From positions 558,001 to 622,000 of the forward strand of contig NZ_CP036515.1 of assembly GCF_004323635.1 (NCBI RefSeq): a DNA stretch of 64,000 nucleotides, read 5' to 3'. The stretch comes from Lichenihabitans psoromatis (GTDB taxonomy: Bacteria; Pseudomonadota; Alphaproteobacteria; Rhizobiales; Beijerinckiaceae). Of the stretch, positions 18,078-27,358 are shown in pieces. The position numbers and the translations under genes were made by a program. Numbering within the stretch: the first letter of the stretch is position 1; each line of letters starts with the position of its first letter. The notes under the pieces were generated by a model, which saw only the letters and a list, made by a program, of their open reading frames with translations, ran no database searches and had not been told where the DNA came from.

Positions 18078-18575
18078 GTCTCATACCTCACGCCATAGCG
18101 AAGAGTTAACGCAAGGTTAACGTGAGGCATAATTAATTATAAAGATCATTGCCTTACGGCTGTGCAAGGCGTCGTGTCTCGAGGGCAAGGATGCAAGCCT
18201 GTCCCCGGCCTCCGATCGCGGGGCGCTTTATAGAACTGAGAGCCTGTCCTGAGATGGCCCGCCTTGGCGCGGTGGATTGCCGTCGATCCGCGTCGTCCGA
18301 CCCGCATTTCTCAAGGGTGAGCCGTCAGGGTTGAGCGCTGACTTGCGACAGCTTTGCGGTCCACAGGTTGAGCCACAAGTTCGCATTCCTCTGCACTGGC
18401 CGTCGAACGTTTAATTTTAAACAGAGAGCCAATTTCCGGTTTCGGAGGTTGGCAACGCCACGGACGCTGTCGGGGTCGATTCGAGATCCGTGATTGAAAG
18501 ATCGCCGACGAGGAGTGGCCCGCGCGTCTCGTCGCTTGTGGACGTCAGCATCGATTTTTCTGGAAGGCGATTGTC
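18078..18575. other. Non-coding gap with nested repeats
   Basis: About 500 bases without a convincing gene between the 73-aa gene and the DUF1003 locus. The left end holds CCTCACG (18086-18092) paired with CGTGAGG (18121-18127), enclosing two GTTAACG copies, followed by the AT-rich AATTAATTATAAA. The remainder shows nothing I can assign. Confidence 0.5.
18105..18122. repeat. Direct repeat of GTTAACG
   Basis: GTTAACG at 18105-18111 and 18116-18122, each containing the palindrome GTTAAC, 11 bases apart (about one helical turn), so both would face the same side of DNA. They lie just upstream of the small gene on the minus strand and suggest a regulator site. Confidence 0.4.
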
Positions 18576-19143
18576 ATGCCAGGCGACATGAACCAAGCAA
18601 CAAACAAAGGACCAACGGTACCGCCCCCGGTTCCCGCCACTCTAGCATCGGTCTTGAACCGTAATATTCACGCTCTCCAAGACCGCCGGAGAGCTGATGA
18701 ACGAAAGTCCAGCACCCAGGAGAAGATTGCGGAAGCCATTACACACTTCACGGGAAGCATGGCTTTTGTTTACATCCATCTTGCTCTGTTTGGACTTTGA
18801 ACTCCTGAACGTCGGATTGGTGCCCGGGTTCAAACCGTGGGACCCGACCTTCGTGATCCTGGCGACAGCGGCGTCCGTCGAAGCGATATTTTTGTCGACC
18901 TTCGTTCTCATCAGTCAGAATAGAGCGGCCGCTTTGGACGATAAACGGGCCGACCTCGACCTGCAGATCAACCTCCTTTCAGAGCATGAGGTCACACGGC
19001 TTCTGACACTCACCAAAGCCATCGCGAAACACCTCGGCGTCGACACGAGCGATCAACCCGAGTTGGAAGAGTTGGAACGCGACGTCGCGCCAGAAGCCGT
19101 GTTGGACAAGATCGAAGATCGAACGATGCGATCGGATCAGTGA
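18576..19143 (+). pseudogene. DUF1003 family membrane protein, frameshifted
   Basis: Two overlapping frames together encode one DUF1003 protein of about 188 residues. The first (18576-18800) starts after GGAAGG and has NRNIHALQDRRRADE and ITHFTGSMAFVYIHLALFGL, then a stop. The family sequence continues in the +1 frame: LLNVGLVPGFKPWDPTFVIL, a second helix with VEAIFLSTFVLISQNR, and RADLDLQINLLSEHEVTRLL. The junction is at about 18795-18803 (GGACTTTGAACTCCTG). The helix spanning the break is needed for the fold, so the gene is inactive unless the shift is an assembly error or is bypassed. DUF1003 proteins are inner-membrane proteins of unknown function. Confidence 0.8.
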
Positions 19144-19279
19144 TCGGTGCAGACGAATCCAGGGCTTTGGACTGCTGAGGGGCGAAAGGTCGGCCTCATC
19201 GGCCGATTCCACCCCGCCATTACTGCATGGCCGTGAATCACCTCAACACCGACCCCGCCGTGATTCTGATTGGCAGGCG

Positions 19280-20308
19280 TCAGACCTCCGGAATATTTTC
19301 TTTGAAAATAACCTGAAGGCGAGGCGGGTGATAGTCATAGTCGACCCCCCGGATGCGATGACTGAGGACGTTCAGCGCCTCGCGGGCTTCCACACGTGGA
19401 TTCTGGTCGATGACGGCGTCGAGGGTTCCATCGAGCAGGAGGTCCCGCGTTTCGTCGGTGGCTTCGTGTCCCACGAAGATCACCGAGCCATCGCGCCCGC
19501 GCTCCTTGAGGGCGCGCGCGATGCCGGTGTTGCCGGCGCCGACGTTGTAGATAGCCGAAAGGGCGGGATGCTGGTCGAGCAGCGCGGCGGCTTCGGCGTA
19601 GGCGCGTTCGCGGTCGTCGCCCATCTCGCGAAGGTCGACGAGTTGCAAGGATGGCGACATTTCGGCGATGACGTGCCGGAAGCCCATTTCGCGCTCCTCG
19701 TGCCCTCGATATGAGAGCGACCCGGCAAACAGCGCGACCTTGCCCGAAAGACGCTCGCTTAAGAAGCGGCTGACGAGATAACCGGCGAGCCGCCCCGCCG
19801 CCCGGTTGTCGATCCCGATATAGGCCGATCGGGGCACGTGGTGAATGTCGGACGCGATGGTGACCACTTCGACATTGCTCGCGGCCAGTGCCCGCAACGC
19901 TTCGCGCACTGTCGGATGGTCGAGCGCGACGACGCCGATTCCCTGGGTCTGACCGCGAAGGTCGAGAAGCGTTCGCGCCAGCGTGTCGGGGTTGAACCCC
20001 TCGATGGTCACGATGCTCACGTCGAGGTCTTGACGGCCGCGTGCCTGCTGCTCGATCTGCCGGTGCAAGGCGGCGATGAACGTATTGTCCCCCGCCGGCA
20101 GGACGAAGTGGAGCCGCGTCGCGCCACTCGGGGCGGGCATCGCGGCTGCTGGCGGTGTCCCCACGCCGATGTAGCCGAGCCGCTGTGCCGCCTCCAACAC
20201 AAGATCCCGCGTTCGGCTTCGTGCGCCGGTCCTGTTGTTGAGAACCCGATCAACGGTCGCGGTGGAAACGCCGGCAGCCCGAGCTATGTCGATGAGGGTC
20301 GAGCGCAA
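19280..20308 (-). CDS. LacI family transcriptional regulator
   Basis: A 342-aa LacI-type regulator. The N-terminal helix-turn-helix reads STLIDIARAAGVSTATVDRV with the hinge LNNRTGARSRTRDLVLEAAQ; the rest is a ribose-binding-protein-like sensor domain (NVGAGNTGIARALKERG, VGHEATDETRDLLLDG). I choose TTG 20308 because GAGAGGA lies 7 bases before it and it puts the helix-turn-helix at residue 3, as in LacI proteins; a longer ATG-started form adds 19 unrelated residues. It is divergent from the importer operon, so it probably controls that operon, and perhaps the oxygenase operon at 33102, in response to the imported compound or a product. The target assignment is inference. Confidence 0.88.
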   Translation of the reverse strand: MRSTLIDIARAAGVSTATVDRVLNNRTGARSRTRDLVLEAAQRLGYIGVGTPPAAAMPAPSGATRLHFVLPAGDNTFIAALHRQIEQQARGRQDLDVSIVTIEGFNPDTLARTLLDLRGQTQGIGVVALDHPTVREALRALAASNVEVVTIASDIHHVPRSAYIGIDNRAAGRLAGYLVSRFLSERLSGKVALFAGSLSYRGHEEREMGFRHVIAEMSPSLQLVDLREMGDDRERAYAEAAALLDQHPALSAIYNVGAGNTGIARALKERGRDGSVIFVGHEATDETRDLLLDGTLDAVIDQNPRVEAREALNVLSHRIRGVDYDYHPPRLQVIFKENIPEV

Positions 20309-20436
20309 CGATGTTCCTCTCGTCAGACGTGTCCCGGTCCGACATCCGGGTGTGTAACGCATCATATCAGAGCCACAAGAGGCAACACATCGCAGGTACG
20401 ATCAATCCAAAATACGCTTCTCCTAGACGATGCGTG

Positions 20437-20497
20437 ATGATGTTTTTTGCTATGAAATGATTTGACATCATGAGCGCTGATCGTCAATAAACATCAT
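20437..20497 (+). promoter_or_regulatory. Importer-operon promoter with three ATGATGT/ACATCAT motifs
   Basis: ATGATGT at 20437-20443, then ACATCAT at 20465-20471 and 20491-20497. The middle copy overlaps a -35-like TTGACA (20462-20467); AATAAA at 20486-20491 would be the -10. A further ATCA/TGAT inverted pair surrounds TGAGCGC at 20467-20481. The same ACATCAT word sits in the promoter of the MocD-like gene. Candidate LacI-family operators; binding is inferred. Confidence 0.45.
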
Positions 20498-20537
20498 AGC
20501 GATGCGCAAGACGTCGTTCATCCGGGGGGAAAACGCC

Positions 20538-22151
20538 ATGCAAGACATGCGTTCGATCACGCGCCGTCGCCTGCTTTCGTCAGGCGCTCAGTCTTTCGCC
20601 CTCACGGCCGCGGTGGGTATCGCCCCCGTCTTCATCCGACCCAGCCGCGCGATGGCCGCCGATGCGCTCGCGCCCGGCATGATTGGCGGCCCGACAGGCT
20701 TCGCCGGCTGTGAACGATACCAATATGGGCCAGACACGCCGGAAGGCCGCGCCATTGAGGGGATCAAGGCGCTGAAAGGTGCAGGGAAAGCGCCGAGCAA
20801 GATCGTGCTCGGGCTCTCCGACGGCTCGATCGGGCAGCTCGCCAAACCGTTTCCTGCCGGCGCACCGTCCATCAAACAGCTGTGGGAGAAGGAAACCGGC
20901 ATCCCGATCGAAATCGTTGGTCAGCCCAACGGTCAGGAATTCACCAAGACGATGCAGGACGTGTCCACCAAGGGTGGAGCCTACGACATCTATGCGGTCG
21001 AGTGGAACCGCCTGGGCGATCTCGCTGAAACCAACGGCATCGTCAAGATGGACGAATATGTCGAGAAATATAAGCCGGAGTGGGACGATCCGACCCGCGG
21101 CTATGTCGGCGGCGAAAAGGGCGTGACTCTCCTCAACAAGTATCGCGGCTCGGTCTTCGGCGTCTCCCTCGACGGCGACTTTCAGACTTGGATCTACCGC
21201 AAGGATTTGTTTGAAAACCCAGCCGAGCAGAAGGCCTTCAAGGACAAATACGGCTATGATCTCGCCGCGCCGCGCACCTGGAAAGCCGTTGACGAGGTTG
21301 CGTCCTTCTTCCATCGGCCGGACAAAGGCTTGTTCGGCTGCACGGATCTGCGCAACCAGGGCTGGGGCTATACCAACTGGTATCAGCGCTACACCTCGAT
21401 GGCCTCACCCAACCAGTACCTGTTCAGCGACAGCGGCGCGCCGCTGATCAACGGCGAGCAGGGCGTCGCCGCCACGGCCGAATATGTCGCCTCGCTCGCC
21501 TACCATTCGCCCGATGCCATCAGCTGGGGATGGCCCGAGCAATATGGCAATTTTGGCCAGGGCGGCGCCGCAATGACCTGCGCCTTCTCCAACCTGCCGA
21601 AGTTCCTGGATTCGCCCGCCAACACTGACTCGAAGGTCACGGGCAAATTACGCACGGCGCTCCCGCCCGGGCGGGACATCGACGGCAAACTGATCCGCCG
21701 GTCGGTGCTGTGGCTCAACCTCTCGGCGTCGATTTCGGCACAAAGCCAGCATCCCGAAGCCTGCTACCTGCTTCTGCAATGGCTGGGATCGAGCCGGATT
21801 TATTCGTGGATGACGGCCAATCCGGCCGGGTATTTCGACCCCTTCCAGCTCGCGAATTTCAACGATCCGCTGGTGCGCGAAACGTATCACGCCTGGCACA
21901 TGGACGTGGTGCGCGAGACGGTGCCGCGTGCCGTGCCCTCGATCAATTATCCCGGCGCGACCGCCTTCCACAACGCGCTCGACGAGAATCTTGTGGCGGC
22001 CTGCACCAAGGCCAAGACGCCCGCCGAAGCGATGGCCGATACCGAAAAAGAGTGGAAGCGCATTGCGCGGCGGGTGGGCGAAGAGAAGCTGGTCGAGGCG
22101 ATCAAGACCAACAAAGCCGCCTGGCCCACGATCCTCGACCCGATCGCCTGA
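20538..22151 (+). CDS. ABC transporter substrate-binding protein (family 1, Tat-exported)
   Basis: A 537-aa periplasmic binding protein for a sugar or polyol importer. The N-terminus has a twin-arginine signal, TRRRLLSSG followed by a hydrophobic stretch and a cut site near SRAMA. The body resembles large family-1 solute-binding proteins ([14 protein letters not shown] [42 protein letters not shown]). It is longer than maltose-type binders (about 420 aa) and similar in size to those of two-ATPase polyol importers such as rhizobial GlpV. Start ATG 20538 follows GGGGGAAAA. It heads a run of five transporter genes and is divergent from the LacI regulator. Ligand unknown. Confidence 0.88.
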   Translation: MQDMRSITRRRLLSSGAQSFALTAAVGIAPVFIRPSRAMAADALAPGMIGGPTGFAGCERYQYGPDTPEGRAIEGIKALKGAGKAPSKIVLGLSDGSIGQLAKPFPAGAPSIKQLWEKETGIPIEIVGQPNGQEFTKTMQDVSTKGGAYDIYAVEWNRLGDLAETNGIVKMDEYVEKYKPEWDDPTRGYVGGEKGVTLLNKYRGSVFGVSLDGDFQTWIYRKDLFENPAEQKAFKDKYGYDLAAPRTWKAVDEVASFFHRPDKGLFGCTDLRNQGWGYTNWYQRYTSMASPNQYLFSDSGAPLINGEQGVAATAEYVASLAYHSPDAISWGWPEQYGNFGQGGAAMTCAFSNLPKFLDSPANTDSKVTGKLRTALPPGRDIDGKLIRRSVLWLNLSASISAQSQHPEACYLLLQWLGSSRIYSWMTANPAGYFDPFQLANFNDPLVRETYHAWHMDVVRETVPRAVPSINYPGATAFHNALDENLVAACTKAKTPAEAMADTEKEWKRIARRVGEEKLVEAIKTNKAAWPTILDPIA

Positions 22152-22251
22152 ACCCACCAGGGCGAGAGCGGCCAAGGCTCGCAACCCCCACGGCGTGCGC
22201 CGACCCCGCAACCACCTCCCCTCGCGGGAGCGTTTGCCCCTAGGACCCCGC

Positions 22252-23111
22252 ATGCAGCGTTCCATCGCCTTCGAGATCTTCCGCTACGCCGCGATCGCGG
22301 TCGCGCTGTCGATCACGCTCGTGCCCATCCTTTGGATGATCTCGATGGCGTTCAAGCCCATCAACGAATGGAGCACCACGGGGGCAGAGCTCACGTGGTG
22401 GCCGCGGCGTCCAACCTGGGACAATTTCCGCTTCATCTTCGGCCAGTCGTCGACGGCGCTGATCGTCGCGCTGGAGAAGACCGCGCTGAAGCCGATCGCG
22501 GCGTCGTTGCTCGCCTCCGTGTTCGGGACGATGATCGCCATGGTGTGCGGCACGGCGGCGGCCTACGGCTTGTCGCGGTTCGGGTCGGGCCAGAATCTGC
22601 CGCTCGCGCTGATCCAGCTGCGGCTGTTTCCGCCGATGGCTGTGATGATCCCGATCATGATCATGTGGGCCGCCCTCGGTATGATCGACACCTGGTGGGG
22701 GCTGGCGCTCGTTTACGGCATCGTGACTCTGCCGTTCGCATTCTGGCTGATGAAAACGTTCTTCGACGAAATGCCGCGCGAGATCGAGGAAGCGGCGCTG
22801 GTGGAGGGTTGCTCGCGCTGGCGCGTGTTCACCCGCATCACGCTGCCGATCATGCGGGCCCCCTGGCGAGTTCCGCGCTCTTCGTGTTCATCTTGAACTG
22901 GTCGGACTACCTGATCGGATTGCTGCTCACCCAAAAGGAGTGGGTGACGATCCCGGTCTACATGGCGTCCCTGTCGTCCTCCATGACGGGCCAGCTTTAT
23001 GGCGCCAAGGCTGCGCTGGGCCTCATTGCCGCCATCCCGCCGGTCGTGCTCGGCGTGGCGATCCAGAAGCACCTGGTCCGCGGCTTGACCTTCGGGGCCC
23101 TCAAGCAATGA
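22252..23111 (+). pseudogene. Carbohydrate ABC permease (MalG type), frameshifted by one base
   Basis: An inner-membrane permease of about 286 residues, split by a one-base loss. The 5' part encodes helices from [20 protein letters not shown] onward and the EAA loop [20 protein letters not shown]. At ITLPIMRAP the frame breaks; the following sequence, [20 protein letters not shown] to the C-terminus, continues in the next frame. The break is in a run of five C residues (22859-22863); six would restore [14 protein letters not shown] homopolymer miscall is therefore likely, since all four partner genes are intact and the next gene starts in the ATGA of its stop. If real, the importer would be dead. 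Confidence 0.85.
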
Positions 23112-24073
23112 GCGCCGTCTCCACATCCACGGCCGCGAGCGTGGCCCCGGCGCCTCGGCGCGGCAGCGCGACGATGGACAGGGAGGGGCGGACGCTCGGG
23201 TTCCGCCTGACGCTTCCCACGCAGCTGCTGATCCTGTTCATCTCGGTCTTCCCGCTGCTGATGCAGCTCTACATCAGCGTCACGGACTGGTCGCCGCTCG
23301 AAGGCACGGGCTGGTGGAACGCTTATCGGCTGTGGAACGGCTTGGCCAATTACAGCGACCTGCTGCACGACATGCGCCTTTGGAAGGCCTTAGGGCGAAC
23401 CGCCTTCGTGATGGCCGTGTGCGTGCCGGCGGAGTTTCTCATCGGCCTCTTTCTCGCGACCCTGTTCATCGACGATTTTCGTGGCAAGCGCGTGTTCTAC
23501 TCGATCCTGCTGATGCCGATGATGGTCGTACCGGCCGTCACGGGGTATATGTTCTTCATCCTGTTTCAGTCCGGCGGCCCGATCAACGCGCTGCTGTCGA
23601 CCTTGACCGGACAAGACATCCGCCTTGCCTGGCTGTCCGACCCGAGCCTCGCGCTCGTGGCCGTGATGCTTGCCGATATCTGGCAGTGGACACCCTTGAT
23701 GTTTCTGATCCTGCTCGCCGGTCTCGTCGGCGTGCCGGACGATCAACTCAAGGCAGCGACCCTGCTCGGCGCCTCCTGGTGGTACCGTTTCCGCACCATC
23801 ATGCTGCCACGCACCAAGACGATCATCATCATCGCTTTAGCGATCCGCGTCATCGAAGCCTTCAAGATCTTCGACACGTTGTTCATCATGACCGGGGGTG
23901 GACCCGGCGTCGCCACCGAGACCATCTCGGTCTATATTTACAAGATCACCACGAATGACCTGATCTGGGGCTATGTCGCCGCGATCGCGCTCGCGATCCT
24001 GATCTCCCTGTCGGTCCTCACGGTATTTGCCATGAAGCGCCTCGAGGCGGCCCGCATCGGAGCCGCCCGATGA
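23108..24073 (+). CDS. Sugar ABC transporter permease (MalF/UgpA type)
   Basis: A 321-aa inner-membrane permease with about six helices: LPTQLLILFISVFPLLMQLY, FVMAVCVPAEFLIGLFLATL, VFYSILLMPMMVVPAVTGYM, LVAVMLADIWQWTPLMFLIL, a short one near IIIIALAIRVIEAF, and a final VAAIALAILISLSVLTVFAM. The EAA coupling loop reads DQLKAATLLGASWWYRF, the ATPase docking site. The start overlaps the previous permease's stop, and its own stop overlaps the ATPase start, so the genes are coupled. It pairs with the MalG-type permease in the first importer. Confidence 0.88.
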   Translation: MSAVSTSTAASVAPAPRRGSATMDREGRTLGFRLTLPTQLLILFISVFPLLMQLYISVTDWSPLEGTGWWNAYRLWNGLANYSDLLHDMRLWKALGRTAFVMAVCVPAEFLIGLFLATLFIDDFRGKRVFYSILLMPMMVVPAVTGYMFFILFQSGGPINALLSTLTGQDIRLAWLSDPSLALVAVMLADIWQWTPLMFLILLAGLVGVPDDQLKAATLLGASWWYRFRTIMLPRTKTIIIIALAIRVIEAFKIFDTLFIMTGGGPGVATETISVYIYKITTNDLIWGYVAAIALAILISLSVLTVFAMKRLEAARIGAAR

Positions 24074-25167
24074 CCGAGATCCGGCTCGAACACCTCGTCA
24101 AGCGGTTCGGCGACTTCACGGCTCTGAAGACGATGGACCTCACGATCGCGGACGGCGAGTTCATGGCGCTGCTCGGCCCTTCGGGCTGCGGCAAGTCGAC
24201 CACGATGAATATGATCGCCGGCATGGAGGCCCCGAGCGAGGGGCGCATCCTGTTCGACGACCGCCCCATGAAAGGCGTGCCCATGGCGCGGCGCGGCGTG
24301 GGCTTCGTGTTTCAGAACTACGCGATCTTTACCCATCTTAGCGTCAGCCAGAACCTCGCTTACGGCCTGATGGCGCAGGGGCGCCCGCGGCATGAAGTCG
24401 AGCGGCGCGTGATGGCGATCGCCGATCTGCTGCAACTCACTCCCTTGCTCGACAGAAAGTCGGCGGGCCTGTCTGTCAACATTCTCCAACGGCTCGCCAT
24501 CGGGCGCTCGGCCGTGATGGAACCGGCGATCTTCCTGCTCGACGAACCACTGTCCAACGTCGATGCCGCCTTCCGGGCCGTGATGCGCACCGAGCTCAAG
24601 CACCTGCAACGCCAGTTCCGCCAGACCATGGTCTATGTCACGCATGACCAGCTCGAAGCTATGACCATGGCCGATCGCATCGCCGTGATGGATCACGGGG
24701 TGCTCCAGCAGGTCGGCACACCGCTCGACGTGTATAACCATCCCGCGAACCTCTTCGTCGCCCGCTTCATCGGCTCGCCGGGCATGAACCTGCTGCCTGG
24801 CACCCTCGTCCAAAGCGATCGCGGACTTGTGGCCGACCTCGGCCCCTTGGGCCGGACGGCACCGTTTCCCGCCGACCGCGCCGCGGCTCTGCTGCGGAGC
24901 GCGGCATCTGACGTCGTTATCGGGTTCCGCCCCGAGGAGGTCACGCTCGCGTCGGAGGGCCCTGGATTGCGCGGCGCCATCACCGTCGTCGAGCGCATCG
25001 GGCCCCGCACGATCGTGCATATCGGGTCGGGCACCGAGACCGTGAAGGTCGTGACCGATGCCGGCGCGGCCGCCACAGCGGGCGACATGGTGACGATCCA
25101 GCCCCATCCAGCCTCGGTGCGGCTGTTCGATGCCGTGACCGGCCAGACGATCACGGAGCCCCGCTGA
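24070..25167 (+). CDS. Sugar/polyol ABC transporter ATPase 1 (signature motif degenerate)
   Basis: A 365-aa MalK/UgpC-like ATPase. Seen: Walker A GPSGCGKST at 36-44, Q-loop FVFQNYAIF, Walker B IFLLDEP with catalytic Glu159, D-loop LSNVDA and H-loop THDQ, followed by a C-terminal TOBE-type regulatory domain (VIGFRPEEVTLA). The ABC signature at 134-141 is LSVNILQR where LSGGQ-QR is expected, so it lacks both glycines that contact the ATP bound to the partner. The partner gene starts in this gene's stop codon. Two unlike ATPases are known from the rhizobial glycerol importer GlpSTPQV; the substrate here is unknown. Confidence 0.9.
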   Translation: MTEIRLEHLVKRFGDFTALKTMDLTIADGEFMALLGPSGCGKSTTMNMIAGMEAPSEGRILFDDRPMKGVPMARRGVGFVFQNYAIFTHLSVSQNLAYGLMAQGRPRHEVERRVMAIADLLQLTPLLDRKSAGLSVNILQRLAIGRSAVMEPAIFLLDEPLSNVDAAFRAVMRTELKHLQRQFRQTMVYVTHDQLEAMTMADRIAVMDHGVLQQVGTPLDVYNHPANLFVARFIGSPGMNLLPGTLVQSDRGLVADLGPLGRTAPFPADRAAALLRSAASDVVIGFRPEEVTLASEGPGLRGAITVVERIGPRTIVHIGSGTETVKVVTDAGAAATAGDMVTIQPHPASVRLFDAVTGQTITEPR

Positions 25168-26228
25168 TGGCCGAGATCGCCTTTCACAACGTCACCAAGA
25201 GCTTCGGAGAGATCGTCGCGGTTGATAACGTCTCGTTCACGGTCGAGACCAACGAGTTCTTCTGCTTCTTCGGGCCGCCCTCGTCGGGCAAGTCCACCAT
25301 CCTGCGGCTGATGCTCGGCCTTGAAACTCCCGACGCGGGCGACATCCTGATCGACGGAAAACCGGTCACGATGATCGGGCCTGCGGCGCGCAACGTCGCC
25401 ATGGTGTTCCAGAACCTCGCCTTGTTCCCGCATATGACCGCGCGCGACAACATCCGGTTTCCGCTGGTCGAGCGGAAGGTGCCCGAGGCGCAGATCGCGG
25501 CGCGGCTCGCGACCGTGGTGGAAAAGCTCCACATCGGACACATCCTGCACAAGCCGCCGGCGCAACTGTCGGGGGGCGAGCGGCAGCGCGTGGCGATCGC
25601 CCGCGCCCTGGTGCGCGACCCAGTCGCCTACCTAATGGACGATCCCCTGTCGGCGCTCGATGCTCGGCTGCGGGAGGAGACCCGCGTCGAGCTGAAGCGA
25701 CTTCAGCGCGACCTCGGCCACACGCTGATTTACGTGACGCACGACCAGGAGGAGGCCATGTCGGTGGCCGACCGCATGGCCATCCTCGATCACGGCAGGG
25801 TCAGCCAGATCGGTGCGCCGCAGGATATCTACGAGCGCCCCGTTAACCGCTATGTGGCGAGCCTTGTCGGTGCGCCCACGATGAACATCCTGCACCGCGA
25901 TCGCCGGACGGACGGATCGAGCCAAGCCGCCGGGGGCGCCATCCTGCTGCCCGTCGCGACCCTACCGGACGACGCGAGCGAGATCGGCATCCGGCCCGAG
26001 GACCTGCGTGTCGCGGCCCCGGATGCCCCGACTGGCGCATCGGCCCGGGTCTTCGAGGTCGAGCCACTCGGCGGCTTCACGGTGGTGACGATCGAGGCCG
26101 CCGGGACGCTGCTGAAAGCGCTGATGCGGGGACAGCCGCGCGTCAGGGTTAACGACGCCGTCGGGATCACGGTGGATCCACGCGCCGTGCATGCTTTTGC
26201 ATCCGACGGCCGAGCGCTGGCCCGATGA
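25167..26228 (+). CDS. Sugar/polyol ABC transporter ATPase 2 (catalytic Glu replaced by Asp)
   Basis: A 353-aa MalK/UgpC-like ATPase forming a presumed heterodimer with the preceding one. Seen: Walker A GPPSSGKST at about 36-44, Q-loop MVFQNLALF, intact signature LSGGERQR at 134-141, H-loop THDQEEAM, and a TOBE-type C-terminus (IGIRPEDLRV). In Walker B the motif reads YLMDDPLSALDA: residue 159, normally the catalytic Glu, is Asp (codons GAC GAT). Combined with the partner's broken signature, one of the two ATP sites should be weak. Its stop overlaps a possible ATG for the next gene. Confidence 0.9.
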   Translation: MAEIAFHNVTKSFGEIVAVDNVSFTVETNEFFCFFGPPSSGKSTILRLMLGLETPDAGDILIDGKPVTMIGPAARNVAMVFQNLALFPHMTARDNIRFPLVERKVPEAQIAARLATVVEKLHIGHILHKPPAQLSGGERQRVAIARALVRDPVAYLMDDPLSALDARLREETRVELKRLQRDLGHTLIYVTHDQEEAMSVADRMAILDHGRVSQIGAPQDIYERPVNRYVASLVGAPTMNILHRDRRTDGSSQAAGGAILLPVATLPDDASEIGIRPEDLRVAAPDAPTGASARVFEVEPLGGFTVVTIEAAGTLLKALMRGQPRVRVNDAVGITVDPRAVHAFASDGRALAR

Positions 26229-26245
26229 CGAGCGAGGAGAGACAG

Positions 26246-27337
26246 ATGGGCGATGCGTTGGGGTTCAGGCCGGACGTTGCGGTCCGCTGCCGTGACTACG
26301 CGATCGGGTGCATCGGCGCCGGCATGATCATGGCCGAGTGCCATCTCGCGGCCTACAAGGAGGCCGGCTTTCCGGTGACCGCGATCGCCTCGCGGACGCA
26401 GGAAAGGGCCGCCAAAATCGCCGCGCGCTGGGGTATCCCGACCGTTCACGACACCCCTCACGCATTGATCGAGGATGCGCGGATCGCGATTATCGATCTC
26501 GCCTTCCCGCCCGACCAGCAGCCGGCCCTGATCCGGCATGCGCTGACGCAGCCCCACATCAAGGCGATTCTGGCCCAAAAGCCGCTGGCCCTGTCGCTTG
26601 CCGAGGCCATTGCCCTGCGCGACGAGGCGAAGGCCGCCGGCAAGATCCTGTCGGTCAACCAGAACATGCGCTTCGATCAGTCGATGCGCGTGTTGAAGCA
26701 GATCATCGACGGCGACGAGCTCGGCGACATCGTCTTCGCCCAGATCGACATGCACGCGATCCCGCACTGGCAGCCGTTTCTGGCCAATTACGACCGGCTG
26801 ACGCTGGCCAATATGAGCGTGCATCACCTCGACGTGCTGCGCTACCTGTTCGGCGACCCCGACGAGATCACTACGCAGACCCGCAAGGACCCGCGGACCC
26901 GCTTCGATCACGCCGACGGCATTACGGTATCGACGCTGCGGTTTCCCTCGGGTCTGCTGGCCGTGTCGATCGAGGATGTGTGGTCGGGGCCGCATCAGGA
27001 GGGCTACCGAGACGACCAGCATATCGGCTGGCGGGTCGAGGGCCTGGCCGGCACCGCCAAGGGCACGATCGGCTGGCCGACCGGCACCGCCTCGACCCTT
27101 CGCTATGCCTCGACCCGGACCACGGACGGCCAGTGGCGCGAACCAAGCTGGGAGACCATGTGGTTCCCCGGCGCCTTCATCGGCGTGATGGAGCAGCTGC
27201 AATATGCCGTGAAGAGCGGCGACGACCCGGTGCTCTCGGTGGCCGACAACGTCAAGACGATGGCTCTTGTCGAGGCTGGCTACCGGTCCATCGCCGAGGG
27301 CCGCACGGTCAAGCTGTCCGAAATCGCGATCAACTGA
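26246..27337 (+). CDS. Gfo/Idh/MocA family oxidoreductase
   Basis: A 363-aa NAD(P)-dependent dehydrogenase acting on sugars or inositols in the cytoplasm. Seen: Rossmann motif GCIGAGMIMAECH at about 21-33, the LAQKPLALSL block (family norm EKP, here QKP), NQNMRFDQSM, and MSVHHLDVLRYLFG, which supplies the catalytic histidine region. Start at ATG 26246 is favoured by GAGGAGA six bases upstream; ATG 26225, overlapping the ATPase stop, is an in-frame alternative. It lies between two importers and before a sugar-phosphate isomerase-like gene, the same pair (MocA, MocC) that defines rhizopine catabolism. Calling it MocA outright would be too strong on sequence alone. Confidence 0.88.
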   Translation: MGDALGFRPDVAVRCRDYAIGCIGAGMIMAECHLAAYKEAGFPVTAIASRTQERAAKIAARWGIPTVHDTPHALIEDARIAIIDLAFPPDQQPALIRHALTQPHIKAILAQKPLALSLAEAIALRDEAKAAGKILSVNQNMRFDQSMRVLKQIIDGDELGDIVFAQIDMHAIPHWQPFLANYDRLTLANMSVHHLDVLRYLFGDPDEITTQTRKDPRTRFDHADGITVSTLRFPSGLLAVSIEDVWSGPHQEGYRDDQHIGWRVEGLAGTAKGTIGWPTGTASTLRYASTRTTDGQWREPSWETMWFPGAFIGVMEQLQYAVKSGDDPVLSVADNVKTMALVEAGYRSIAEGRTVKLSEIAIN

Positions 27338-27358
27338 ACCTCAGGAGGGACCACGATA

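Noticed and set aside
18149..18334. 61-codon frame in the gap before the DUF1003 gene
   Set aside because: No start signal; Arg/Ser/Cys-rich composition typical of non-coding GC-rich DNA.
24070..25167. ATPase 1 as a pseudogene because of its broken signature motif
   Set aside because: The frame is full length, the other motifs are intact, and the change complements the partner's Asp159, which points to a specialised heterodimer rather than decay.
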